12,624 nt of DNA from Syntrophomonas sp. UBA5432 (GTDB taxonomy: Bacteria > Bacillota > Syntrophomonadia > Syntrophomonadales > Syntrophomonadaceae): positions 1-12,624 of the forward strand of contig DIRQ01000114.1 in NCBI GenBank assembly GCA_002424365.1, written 5' to 3'. Made by a program: the position numbers and the translations under genes. Each line of letters opens with the position of its first letter. Position 1 is the stretch's first letter. The notes beneath the pieces were generated by a model. The model saw nothing but the letters and a program-made list of their open reading frames with translations, ran no database searches and had not been told where the DNA came from. Below are positions 6,026 through 12,624 of the stretch, piece after piece.

Positions 6026-6187
6026 ATGGGTCGAAACCGTCAGGATAATCGCCAGGATGACCGCATCGATAGCCAGCGGAATGATAACCGTGACGATCGT
6101 ATTGATAACCGTCGTGATAATAATCGCGATAATCGCGAAGACCGTGTTGATAACAGTCGTAGAGATGATCTGCGTAACGATCGCTAG
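6026..6187 (+). CDS. Small Arg/Asp/Asn-rich, highly charged repetitive protein
   Basis: A 53-residue frame reads MGRNRQDNRQDDRID and continues in loose R-D-N-R and D-D-R-I-D units to the end (NDNRDDRIDN, RRDNNRDN, REDRVDN, RRDDLRNDR). Almost every residue is Arg, Asp, Asn or Gln, with isolated Ile, Val and Leu at intervals. There are no Cys residues, membrane segment or signal peptide. It should be intrinsically disordered or form a charged helix. I do not recognise the family. It is likely to be a real gene: AAAGGAGGTG (6007-6016), an almost full anti-Shine-Dalgarno match, lies 9 nt before the ATG, with a TTGACA box upstream and a hairpin after the stop. Possible roles include a spore- or stress-associated, nucleic-acid-binding or desiccation-type protein, but the sequence does not decide. 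Confidence 0.72.
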   Translation: MGRNRQDNRQDDRIDSQRNDNRDDRIDNRRDNNRDNREDRVDNSRRDDLRNDR

Positions 6188-6197
6188 TTAAATAGTA

Positions 6198-6226
6198 AGG
6201 GGAGGGATGTTTACACTCTCTCCCCT
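6198..6226 (+). terminator. Hairpin after the small Arg/Asp/Asn-rich gene
   Basis: A 10-bp stem (6198-6207 with 6217-6226, one G-T pair) closes a 9-nt loop, starting 11 nt after the TAG. No T-tract follows directly; the nearest T-run is about 12 nt on. It is a possible terminator or 3' stabiliser for the small transcript. Confidence 0.5.
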
Positions 6227-6351
6227 ACATATCCCACCTTTTATCTCTTATAACACCTCTTACCTTTGACAGGATTCATCAATATAGTATAAAAAAGAAA
6301 CAAACCAGCTATTGTTTTAATTACATAAATATTTGGGAAAGAAGTGACTCT

Positions 6352-7008
6352 ATGAAAAAGCTTTTTAGTATTATGCTGACATTGATTATAGCTATTATAC
6401 CGATACTGGTAAACACCGACGTAGCTGATGCCAAAGATTATTACAGCAGCTTTTCCAAACTGGCAAAACACCAGGCTCGGGGCGAAGACTATCTCATAAA
6501 TAAACATAATGGCCCCTCCGATACTGCTGTTATTGCCATCCATGGAGGAAACATCGAGTTTCAAACGGGTGAGCTGGCAACAACAATTGCCGAATGGACT
6601 GGTAGTGACCTGTATACCTTCAAGGGAATAAAGGATAGGAATAATAGTATATTACATATTACGTCTACCCATTTTAACGAACCTGTAGCCCGCAATTTAG
6701 TTGCTCAATCGAATATAACCTTGTCCATTCATGGTTGTAAAGGAAAACGGGCAGTTACCTATATCGGCGGTCAGGATACGGTTCTGGGAAGAAAAATTAA
6801 GGTTAGCCTTAAAGATGCTGGTTTTAAGGTCGTTACCCCCCCAAAACGTTTAGACGGAAAAAACCCTAAAAATATATGCAATAAAAACGCCAGTGATAAA
6901 GGAGTTCAATTAGAGTTAACTGTACCACTTAGAGAGCAATTTGTGTCCGAATCCGGACCAACCAATACATTTTATCGCTATACTGCCGCAGTAAGTAAAG
7001 CATTGTAA
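6352..7008 (+). CDS. Secreted poly-gamma-glutamate hydrolase family protein (PF05908-like)
   Basis: This 218-residue protein has a signal peptide (MKKLF, hydrophobic core to about 20, A-D-A cleavage near residue 27). The mature part matches the zinc-dependent poly-gamma-glutamate hydrolase family (YmaC/phage PghP type), which cuts gamma-linked glutamate capsule polymers. Family motifs appear in order: a YYSSFSKL start, AIHGGNIE (His64, Glu69), TGELATTIA (Glu74), LHITSTHFNEP (His102, His107), SIHGC (His127), GGQD, NPKNICN (174-177), GVQLELT (Glu188) and a C-terminal LR. The putative zinc ligands and catalytic residues all seem present. The ribosome site is weak (GGGAAAG). It stands alone, ended by a hairpin shared with the converging epimerase gene. 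The true substrate could be a gamma-glutamyl capsule or a peptidoglycan-type bond. Confidence 0.88.
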   Translation: MKKLFSIMLTLIIAIIPILVNTDVADAKDYYSSFSKLAKHQARGEDYLINKHNGPSDTAVIAIHGGNIEFQTGELATTIAEWTGSDLYTFKGIKDRNNSILHITSTHFNEPVARNLVAQSNITLSIHGCKGKRAVTYIGGQDTVLGRKIKVSLKDAGFKVVTPPKRLDGKNPKNICNKNASDKGVQLELTVPLREQFVSESGPTNTFYRYTAAVSKAL

Positions 7009-7020
7009 AAATAACAATTG

Positions 7021-7054
7021 GGGGCAAGTGGGGGTAATAAACTCCACTTGCCCC
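7021..7054. terminator. Bidirectional terminator between convergent genes
   Basis: GGGGCAAGTGG (7021-7031) pairs perfectly with CCACTTGCCCC (7044-7054), an 11-bp GC-rich stem. It sits between the stop of the hydrolase gene and the TGA of the epimerase gene. A T-rich tail (TTGTTATTTTTAC) follows on the minus strand; the plus strand has none, so it works best for the epimerase operon. Confidence 0.75.
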
Positions 7055-7060
7055 ATCAAG

Positions 7061-7978
7061 TCAATCCTGTAGATTATACACCTCTTTCATCCATTCTACC
7101 GTCCGGGGTATACCTTGTTCTAAAATAACCCTGGGGCTATAGTTTAAATCTCTTATGGTCTTGCTTATATCAGGAATCTTGATTTTAGTGGTAAAGGGTT
7201 CTTCTTCCTGATATTCTATATGACTATCATCTTTATTTAGATAGGTAAGGATCATATCGGAAACTGATTTCATGTCATGTAATTCGCTACCAGCTATATT
7301 GTAGACTTCACCAGCTTTAAAATTATCGACTATATTGCTCAGAGCCGTAATGCAATCATCGATATACAACGAGGTTCTTTTATGGTTTAAGTATACCGTA
7401 CAGGGTAGATTTTGCAGTGCCCGGTAGATAAAAAGGCAAATGGCACTGCGATAAGGGCTATAATATTCGCCCGGTCCATAAGTGTTGAATATTCTTACCC
7501 TAACTACCTGATTCCCATGCATAATCTGGGAATTAAGAATCTGCAGTTCATTGGCCCACTTTGAAATAGCATAATCATTCATCTGTTTGATTTCCATTTT
7601 CTCCATAACATCTTCAGCCATCATGCCGGCGTAATCCCCATAAACTTCGGAACTACTCGCAAATACCATTTTAAAACCGAACTTCTCCTGTAGACGCAAC
7701 AGGTTTTTAGTCCCTACTACATTACTCATCCACAACTCCTCATAATAATCCTCACCGTTCCAGCGGCCAAACTCCGCAGCCAGGTGATAAACCAGGTCAA
7801 AATCATGCTCTTCAAAAAGTTTTAGCAGCGGTCGATACTTGGCCACATCGCATCGAAAATAATTCTTTTCGTGGCTATGTTGAAGATCACAGACCCATAC
7901 ATCATGGCCTCTGGCTGTTAGCTCTAGGACCAGACTGGAGCCAACTACACCTTTTCCTCCAGTCACTAGTATTTTCAT
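7061..7978 (-). CDS. NAD-dependent epimerase/dehydratase (extended SDR)
   Basis: This 305-residue extended short-chain dehydrogenase probably acts on a nucleotide sugar (4-epimerase or 4,6-dehydratase type). Visible motifs: the Rossmann T-G-G-K-G-V-V-G (Gly7, Gly10, Gly13), Asp31 at the end of strand 2 favouring NAD, HLAAE (65-69), the ASSS-EVYG strand (Ser108-110) and the catalytic YAISK (Tyr136, Lys140), then RIFNTYGPG and YNIAG. The ATG at 7978 is chosen because MKILVTGG starts at the first strand and GGAGGTG lies just upstream; a longer frame from 8107 overlaps the preceding gene and adds unrelated residues. The gene ends in TGA directly before a terminator, showing that TGA is a normal stop here. 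It is third in the operon after a glycosyltransferase and a DNRLRE-like protein, which suggests surface-glycan sugar supply. The exact substrate is unknown. Confidence 0.9.
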   Translation of the reverse strand: MKILVTGGKGVVGSSLVLELTARGHDVWVCDLQHSHEKNYFRCDVAKYRPLLKLFEEHDFDLVYHLAAEFGRWNGEDYYEELWMSNVVGTKNLLRLQEKFGFKMVFASSSEVYGDYAGMMAEDVMEKMEIKQMNDYAISKWANELQILNSQIMHGNQVVRVRIFNTYGPGEYYSPYRSAICLFIYRALQNLPCTVYLNHKRTSLYIDDCITALSNIVDNFKAGEVYNIAGSELHDMKSVSDMILTYLNKDDSHIEYQEEEPFTTKIKIPDISKTIRDLNYSPRVILEQGIPRTVEWMKEVYNLQD

Positions 7979-8048
7979 AACAGCACCTCCGCTTATAAGC
8001 TCCCTCCCTATTTTATGCTCCAGCATGACCAATGGTAACCTTGGCGGT

Positions 8049-8582
8049 TTAGTCATTTCCCAGCAAAGGCAAAAGTTGGGGGAAGTTTTCGTATTGCTGG
8101 CACCCAATGTTATAGAAACCTAGCAGGTTATTACCATAGGTGCAGCTCTCAATAAGCAGACCATGGTTAGGTTGGCTGCCAATCCACCAGCTCTTGACTA
8201 GCACGGTAATATCTATACTTATTAATTCCTTCCAATGGAAAGGGATAATAAAAGGTGTTGACTCATGGTCAGTAGAAATAATACCTGCGGGACAGATGCC
8301 TGGTTCCCAGGGATTTAGCAGCGCTTTAATAACGTAGCTGGCGGTATTAGTACTCATGTTATTTAAACACAGCTTAAGTACCAGGTGAGCCTTTAACAGA
8401 TGCAGGCTGCTATGCTTATCTTTAAGTTCTCCCAGGTTGAAATAAAGTAAGCTCTTATATTCCTCTCCTGATTCCGGAACTCCAGCTAGTAATTTACTGC
8501 TATCCCAGGTGAGAACCTGGCCCCCATGCAAGTTACTGCCTGAACAAAAGCTTTTTTCTGCCGATATATTGTAAATAAACAT
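8049..8582 (-). CDS. DNRLRE-domain-like beta-sandwich protein
   Basis: This 177-residue protein resembles the DNRLRE / CBM96-like beta-jelly-roll domain of large bacterial and archaeal surface proteins. The cues are a SLLYFNLGEL strand, alternating hydrophobic strands (LKAHLVLKL, ASYVIKALL), N-P-W-E-P-G, ISIDITVLVKSWWIG (the typical I-D-V-T-x-L-V-x-x-W) and NHGLLIES near the end. In the family these domains bind carbohydrate or act as structural modules of surface proteins. Here the domain stands alone without a signal peptide, membrane segment or anchor, which is unusual. The ATG at 8582 has a GGGGGGAG site upstream. It lies 11 nt after the glycosyltransferase gene and 70 nt before the epimerase, so it belongs to the same operon. 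The match is by pattern, so the assignment is moderate. Confidence 0.68.
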   Translation of the reverse strand: MFIYNISAEKSFCSGSNLHGGQVLTWDSSKLLAGVPESGEEYKSLLYFNLGELKDKHSSLHLLKAHLVLKLCLNNMSTNTASYVIKALLNPWEPGICPAGIISTDHESTPFIIPFHWKELISIDITVLVKSWWIGSQPNHGLLIESCTYGNNLLGFYNIGCQQYENFPQLLPLLGND

Positions 8583-8593
8583 ATTCTCCCCCC

Positions 8594-9373
8594 TTACTCA
8601 CCTTTGGTTACTGGCATTTGCCCCCATTCGCGGTTGCGGTTGCGAAAGATTATGCCCTTACGCTCCTGATATAAGCTTTTATTAAAAAGGTACTCCGGAG
8701 TTTCTTCTTTATCGTCATCATGGCGAGGGTGGTAGAGATGAATAGTAAGAGCCTGGGTTAGGCAGAGACAACAACCGTTATTTAGTAGACGGTCAATAAA
8801 GTCATTGTCGTCATAAGCAAAACCGACAAAATCTTCATCATAGCCACCAATTTGGAAAAATTCATCCCGGTGAATGGCCATCAGAAATGGCAAGCGGGTA
8901 TTAAGGCGCCAGTAGTTGTTAAGATAAGCTTTAAAATCATATTGACCATTATTGTTATTAAGATAATTTAAAAAGGAACCATCGTCATCCATCCCGGTGG
9001 CGGTACCCAGGAGTTTTTGGTTTAGAAAAACGATGGTAGCCAGGCGCTCAATAGTATCGTTAAGGTGAAACATCTCCGCACAGGCAATAATAAATATGTC
9101 CCCACTAGCCTGTTTGGCTCCAATGTTAAGAACGAAACCTGGTACCCGGTAAATGATATCCCCGCCCAGGTTGCGATGTCCGGTAAAAATATATTTAAGG
9201 TTTAACTGCTCTTCATATTGCCGGCATAGTTCTTCTGTTTCATCCGGTAGGCCATCGTTAAGGACGATAGTTTCGAAATCAAAACCTACGTTTTGCTTTG
9301 CTAAAGAAATCAGGTTCCATTTTAAAAGATGGGGTCTAAGAAATGTGGTAATAAGGATAGAAACTTTGGCCAT
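8594..9373 (-). CDS. Glycosyltransferase family 2 protein
   Basis: This 259-residue GT-A fold glycosyltransferase opens with VSILITTFLRPHLLKWNLISL and has nucleotide-binding VLNDG (Asp40). The C-terminal half has GGYDEDFVGFAYDDNDF (176-191), the galactosyltransferase-type acceptor/metal region. In the usual DXD position it reads C-A-E-M-F-H-L-N-D (98-106), an Asp-to-Glu variant seen in this GT2 subgroup. No membrane segment is present, so it is cytosolic or peripheral. It is the first gene of the three-gene operon. The minus-strand ribosome site AAGGGGGA lies in a small GGGG-GATT-CCCC hairpin directly before the ATG, which could damp initiation. It lies divergent from the other GT2 gene, 161 nt apart. 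Donor and acceptor sugars are not predictable. Confidence 0.87.
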   Translation of the reverse strand: MAKVSILITTFLRPHLLKWNLISLAKQNVGFDFETIVLNDGLPDETEELCRQYEEQLNLKYIFTGHRNLGGDIIYRVPGFVLNIGAKQASGDIFIIACAEMFHLNDTIERLATIVFLNQKLLGTATGMDDDGSFLNYLNNNNGQYDFKAYLNNYWRLNTRLPFLMAIHRDEFFQIGGYDEDFVGFAYDDNDFIDRLLNNGCCLCLTQALTIHLYHPRHDDDKEETPEYLFNKSLYQERKGIIFRNRNREWGQMPVTKGE

Positions 9374-9534
9374 GGGGAATCCCCCTTCAGTTATATTTCC
9401 ATATATTTAAAATTATGCAAGGGGGAAGCGTTTGTTGCCCAGGCGGCATATAATTCCAGTAACCAGATACCCAACAAAACTAATATATTGGATTAAACAG
9501 ATGCTGCCATCTACTTGATTTATGAGGGATACCA

Positions 9535-10308
9535 ATGCATGACAGATCGGTAGTTCAAGTCAAAGTATCGAAAAATTATCGCATTAACCAGCCCACAGTT
9601 GCAGGTTTATCTAGTGAAGGTGTGTCAATAGTAACCGTTACCAATCGACCTGCCTTTATGTTTAATGTATATAATAATTATCTGCGCCAGACCTACCGTC
9701 CTCGGGAGTTAATCATAATACTTAATAATAATTCTATGCCTATTAAACATTGGCAGAAGCAAGCGCTTCCTCATGAGTCCATAAAGATTTTTCAATTGGA
9801 CGAAAAAGTTTCGCTGGGAGAATGCTACAATTATGCAGTTACTCAGGCCAATTACGGCTATATTGCCAAATTTGATGATGACGATTATTATGCCGCGGAG
9901 TTTATCAGCACAGGCATGAGGACTTTTGCCAGGTTCAATGCCCATATAGTGGGGAAATGCTGCCGTTATATCTACTTTAAAGGTAGTTCTATTCTTGCTC
10001 TACATGAACCATCTCCTGAGCATTCTTATGTAGATTATGTTCCTGGTGCCACCATGATAATTAAAAAGGAAGTCTTTGAAAAAGTGAGATTTCCTGACCT
10101 GAATGCCGGAGAAGATAATGAATTTCAGGAAGAATGCCTGCGGCAGGGATTTTTAATATATTCCGGTGACCGCTTTAATTATGTAACTATACGGCGTCCT
10201 GATAAAAACACCCATACCTTTAAGCTGGATGATGAGACTTATATGGGTTATTGTAAAGAACTAATCCCCATCGAAGATTTTAGACCACTAATAACAAGAG
10301 CGGAGTAA
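9535..10308 (+). CDS. Glycosyltransferase family 2 protein
   Basis: This 257-residue GT-A glycosyltransferase begins with about 30 poorly conserved residues, then VSIVTVTNRPAFMFNVYNNYLRQTY, typical of the TNRP-type GT2 enzymes. It has ELIIILNN, the KFDDDDYYA metal-binding DXD block (Asp114-Asp117), YVPGATMIIKKEVF and an AGEDNEFQ catalytic-base segment (Glu193-Asp194). It seems complete. It is unlike the GT2 on the other strand in detail, so it is not a simple duplicate. The ATG at 9535 has a GAGGGA site about 7 nt upstream; an in-frame alternative start would lie close to the conserved core. It is monocistronic, divergent from the surface-glycan operon, and presumably adds a sugar to the same polymer or glycoprotein. 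The tail includes a Tyr- and acid-rich stretch of unknown role. Confidence 0.87.
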   Translation: MHDRSVVQVKVSKNYRINQPTVAGLSSEGVSIVTVTNRPAFMFNVYNNYLRQTYRPRELIIILNNNSMPIKHWQKQALPHESIKIFQLDEKVSLGECYNYAVTQANYGYIAKFDDDDYYAAEFISTGMRTFARFNAHIVGKCCRYIYFKGSSILALHEPSPEHSYVDYVPGATMIIKKEVFEKVRFPDLNAGEDNEFQEECLRQGFLIYSGDRFNYVTIRRPDKNTHTFKLDDETYMGYCKELIPIEDFRPLITRAE

Positions 10309-10398
10309 TAGCTTATTGCAAAACCCCTCCATTGTAAATAGTAAAGGGTCTTAACAAGTGGTAGAATTAAGACAATATCACTGCAAGGAGTTGGTTAG

Positions 10399-10878
10399 AT
10401 GGAACCTAAAGTTCGTTCTGCTTCCACAATAACCATGACACAGATAGTTCTTCCCTTTCATGCCAATGTAGCTGGTAATATGCACGGTGGCGAAGTTATG
10501 AAGTTAATGGACTCTGCTGCCGGTGTGGCTGCAACACGTCACAGCTTATCTAACGTTGTTACTGCCAGTGTTACGCAGCTTTCTTTTATTGAACCGATTC
10601 TTGTTGGCGATCTAGTTCTTTGTAAGGCTGAATTAACCTATACGGGCAACACCTCTATGGAAGTTTATGTAAGAGTTGATGCGGAAGATTTAAATAGCGG
10701 TATTATCAAACACGTGTGTGAAGGCTATTTCTTCATGGTAGCCCTGGACCGTAACGGTCGCCCCACCAAAGTACCCCCACTACTTATCGAAAATGAGGAG
10801 GAGCAGCGCTGCTATGATTTAGCCCGGAAAAGGATTCAGCATATGAAAGAGGCTAAAAGCAAATCCCAGAATTGTTAA
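10399..10878 (+). CDS. Acyl-CoA thioesterase, hotdog fold (YkhA/BACH-like)
   Basis: This 159-residue single-hotdog enzyme hydrolyses acyl-CoA to free acid and CoA in the cytosol. The hallmark N-V-A-G-N-M-H-G-G-E-V-M-K-L-M-D-S-A-A-G (23-42) has the active-site Asn23 and Asp38 of the YkhA / BACH acyl-CoA hydrolases. The TASV-x-Q-L-SF and P-I-x-V-G-D segments follow as usual. The AAGGAG at 10385-10390 gives a sound ATG start. The gene is monocistronic with a strong terminator 18 nt after its stop. It probably trims or recycles acyl-CoA pools, and would fit a lifestyle centred on fatty-acid or organic-acid metabolism (an inference). The exact chain-length preference is not visible. Confidence 0.92.
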   Translation: MEPKVRSASTITMTQIVLPFHANVAGNMHGGEVMKLMDSAAGVAATRHSLSNVVTASVTQLSFIEPILVGDLVLCKAELTYTGNTSMEVYVRVDAEDLNSGIIKHVCEGYFFMVALDRNGRPTKVPPLLIENEEEQRCYDLARKRIQHMKEAKSKSQNC

Positions 10879-10896
10879 CCGAATTTAATATAATAA

Positions 10897-10934
10897 GCCT
10901 TCCCTCTGATAACAGAGGGAAGGCATTTTTTATT
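10897..10934. terminator. Bidirectional intrinsic terminator
   Basis: GCCTTCCCTCTG (10897-10908) and CAGAGGGAAGGC (10913-10924) form a perfect 12-bp stem with an ATAA loop, followed by ATTTTTTATT on the plus strand. On the minus strand the stem is followed by TTATTATATT, so it can also end glmM transcripts. Confidence 0.93.
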
Positions 10935-10949
10935 CATCGTCCTGTTACT

Positions 10950-12302
10950 CTATAACCGTTGGGCCTTTTCAATAGCTTTCTTTATGCTGTCGATTACTTC
11001 CTCCAGCAGGTAGCGATCCGAGCCTTGGGCCATTATTCTTACCAGGGGTTCGGTGCCAGAGGGTCTCACCACCAGTTTACCCCATTCTCCCAAACGCTCT
11101 TCAGCTTTATTAAGAGCATCAACCACCAATTCATGACCTAAAATTTCATCTTTATTTTCCAGGCTGACATTTACCAGCAACTGAGGTTGCTTTTCCATCT
11201 CCCGGGCTAACTCGGATAAACTCAAACCGCTGCGCTTCATAACTTCTGCCACTTTGATTGAGGTTAACATGCCATCTCCGGTAGTGGCATAGCGAGAGAA
11301 TATTATATGCCCGGATTGTTCTCCCCCCAGCAAGGAACCGGTTTCCTGCATCTTTTCCAAAACATAGCGGTCTCCTACTTTACAGCTCTCAATAGTTATA
11401 TTTTCCCGCCGCAGCGCAATGTCCAGCCCAATGTTACTCATTACCGTAGCTACAATACTGGGGGGTGAAAGTTGGCCCCGACGGTAGGCATCTAAAGCAC
11501 AAATAAGCATTATATAATCACCGTCCAGCTCATTGCCTCTTTCGTCGACAATTATACAACGGTCAGCATCACCATCGTAAGCTATACCCAGATCGGCCTG
11601 ATGCTCTACTACTGCTTTAAGCAGGCTATCAGTATGGGTGGAACCACAGCGTTCATTAATGTTAACCCCGTTAGGTTTATCGTTAATAGGTATAACCCGC
11701 GCTCCCAGTCGCCGCCATAGTTCCGGTCCCACATGGTAGGCAGCACCATTAGCACAATCCATAACTACCCGCATACCATAGAGGTCTTCCTTCAGACTAT
11801 AGCATTCCATTAGGTATTTAAGGTAGTTGTTCTCTGCTTCCTTGACATCGTAAACCCGACCTACATCCGTACCCCGGGGTCGGGTAAGATCCTTAGTTCC
11901 AGAGAGCACCAGTTCCTCAATTTCCGCCTCTACTTCATCAGGTAATTTATAGCTGCTGGGGCCAAAGAACTTTATACCATTATCGGCTACCGGGTTATGG
12001 GATGCGGATATTACTATACCGCAGGATGCCTGATAGTAGCGAGTAAGATAAGCCACAGCTGGAGTAGGAATAATTCCTACAGTAAGGACGTCAGCTCCTG
12101 TAGAGCAAATACCAGCTCGCAGGGCAGCTTCCAGCATATCTCCTGATATACGGGTATCTTTGCCCACCAGTATCCTGGGCCTTCCTACTTCCTGTTTAGC
12201 CAGGACATAGCTTCCTGCTCGTCCTAAATTGAAAGCCAATTCCGGCGTAAGTTCAATATTAGCTATTCCCCTTACTCCATCAGTTCCAAATAGAATTCCC
12301 AC
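10950..12302 (-). CDS. glmM: Phosphoglucosamine mutase
   Basis: GlmM converts glucosamine-6-phosphate to glucosamine-1-phosphate, the essential step toward UDP-GlcNAc for peptidoglycan and surface glycans. The 450-residue length is normal. All four alpha-D-phosphohexomutase domains are recognisable: LFGTDGVRG at the start, the phosphoserine loop I-S-A-S-H-N-P with Ser101, the Mg-binding D-G-D-A-D-R (243-248), the sugar-binding G-E-Q-S-G (327-331) and the phosphate-binding R-P-S-G-T-E-P (413-419). I place the start at GTG 12302: MGILFGTDGVRG is the family's usual start and GGGAGGAG lies ideally just upstream. An ATG at 12356 would add 18 non-homologous residues across that ribosome site. Possibly monocistronic in this window. 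Confidence 0.96.
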   Translation of the reverse strand: MGILFGTDGVRGIANIELTPELAFNLGRAGSYVLAKQEVGRPRILVGKDTRISGDMLEAALRAGICSTGADVLTVGIIPTPAVAYLTRYYQASCGIVISASHNPVADNGIKFFGPSSYKLPDEVEAEIEELVLSGTKDLTRPRGTDVGRVYDVKEAENNYLKYLMECYSLKEDLYGMRVVMDCANGAAYHVGPELWRRLGARVIPINDKPNGVNINERCGSTHTDSLLKAVVEHQADLGIAYDGDADRCIIVDERGNELDGDYIMLICALDAYRRGQLSPPSIVATVMSNIGLDIALRRENITIESCKVGDRYVLEKMQETGSLLGGEQSGHIIFSRYATTGDGMLTSIKVAEVMKRSGLSLSELAREMEKQPQLLVNVSLENKDEILGHELVVDALNKAEERLGEWGKLVVRPSGTEPLVRIMAQGSDRYLLEEVIDSIKKAIEKAQRL

Positions 12303-12346
12303 TATTTTCTCCTCCCAGATTTTATTAATGCAATCTACGAGTAATG

Positions 12347-12355
12347 ATAATACCA
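12347..12355 (-). promoter_or_regulatory. Possible extended -10 promoter of glmM
   Basis: Minus strand TGGTATTAT (12355-12347) fits an extended -10 (TGnTATAAT with one change). No good -35 lies 17 nt upstream. It sits about 45 nt before the GTG start. Confidence 0.3.
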
Positions 12356-12356
12356 T

Positions 12357-12624
12357 AAATTCCTGTTTTGTATATTATTAATATGCTTTTTAGGTGCCTT
12401 TGGTTAACATTGTTTATATGTCTTAACCCCCGTTGGCTCGTAACAGAATTAAAACCCCAGGGTTACCTTTCTGTTTCATTAAATGAAACCTTACTTCTTA
12501 TTCCTAACTCCTCACTTTAGACAACTAATCAAGCTCTCAATTCGAAGTTATTTACAAGACAACTTCGTTATCAGCACCTATTTTCTAATTAACCAGCCAT
12601 GAGCGCCAAGCACACACAACCACT
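12357..12624. other. Non-coding right end of the window
   Basis: I see no credible coding frame in these 268 nt on either strand; stops are frequent. It contains the perfect palindrome at 12473-12489 and a 7-bp inverted repeat CGAAGTT/AACTTCG (12543-12567, 11-nt loop, no T-tract). It may be the upstream region of glmM or of a gene outside the window. Confidence 0.5.
12473..12489. repeat. Perfect 17-bp palindrome, operator-like
   Basis: GTTTCATT-A-AATGAAAC is an exact 8-bp inverted repeat around one central base, the size and symmetry of a dimeric repressor site. It lies about 170 nt upstream of glmM in non-coding DNA. Confidence 0.45.

Noticed and set aside
7976..8107. Longer 348-residue version of the epimerase
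   Set aside because: It overlaps the DNRLRE-like gene, adds residues without homology, and ignores the GGAGGTG ribosome site just before the MKILVTGG start.
12303..12356. Upstream ATG for glmM adding 18 residues
   Set aside because: The extension covers the GGGAGGAG ribosome site and lacks homology; the GTG at 12302 gives the normal 450-residue protein.

Overview
The window looks like a chromosomal segment of a low-to-mid GC anaerobic member of the Bacillota, possibly a Syntrophomonas- or Desulfotomaculum-like clostridium. This rests on strong AAGGAGG-type ribosome binding sites, TTG/GTG starts, intrinsic terminators with T-tracts, a TRAP organic-acid transporter and the remains of an acyl-CoA synthetase. 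The taxon is an inference from gene content; there is no rRNA or other marker to fix it.

Layout. Positions 1-2049 (+) hold a small DUF5320-like Gly/Arg/Asn-rich protein ended by a very strong terminator, a DUF89 (ARMT1-like) protein, and a MinD/ParA-like protein with a degenerate P-loop. The first and third genes each contain an in-frame TGA after which recognisable family sequence continues in the same frame. Positions 2113-5167 (-) are a complete TRAP transporter operon, dctP-dctQ-dctM, separated from the convergent MinD-like gene by a REP-like palindrome. Positions 5168-6025 look like a large intergenic gap but contain a decayed, internally deleted acyl-CoA synthetase gene (-). It still has its promoter, leader terminator, ribosome binding site and N-terminus. 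The dctP leader also carries a terminator just before the ribosome binding site.

Positions 6026-7008 (+) encode a tiny, extremely Arg/Asp/Asn-rich protein with an excellent ribosome binding site, and a secreted poly-gamma-glutamate hydrolase-family enzyme. Positions 7061-9373 (-) are a compact three-gene surface-glycan-like cluster: GT2 glycosyltransferase, DNRLRE-like beta protein, NAD-dependent sugar epimerase/dehydratase. A second GT2 gene is divergent from it (9535-10308, +). Positions 10399-10878 (+) encode a hotdog acyl-CoA thioesterase, and 10950-12302 (-) encode phosphoglucosamine mutase GlmM with a GTG start. The two converge on a bidirectional hairpin terminator. The last ~300 bases are non-coding and hold a perfect 17-bp palindrome.

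How the genes fit together: the TRAP importer beside an acid-activating ligase remnant suggests a former organic-acid uptake and activation locus. The epimerase, two glycosyltransferases and GlmM (UDP-GlcNAc supply) all belong to envelope or surface polysaccharide metabolism. The standard genetic code applies, because the epimerase gene ends in TGA immediately before its terminator hairpin. The two internal TGA codons are therefore real interruptions or recoding events, not a code change.
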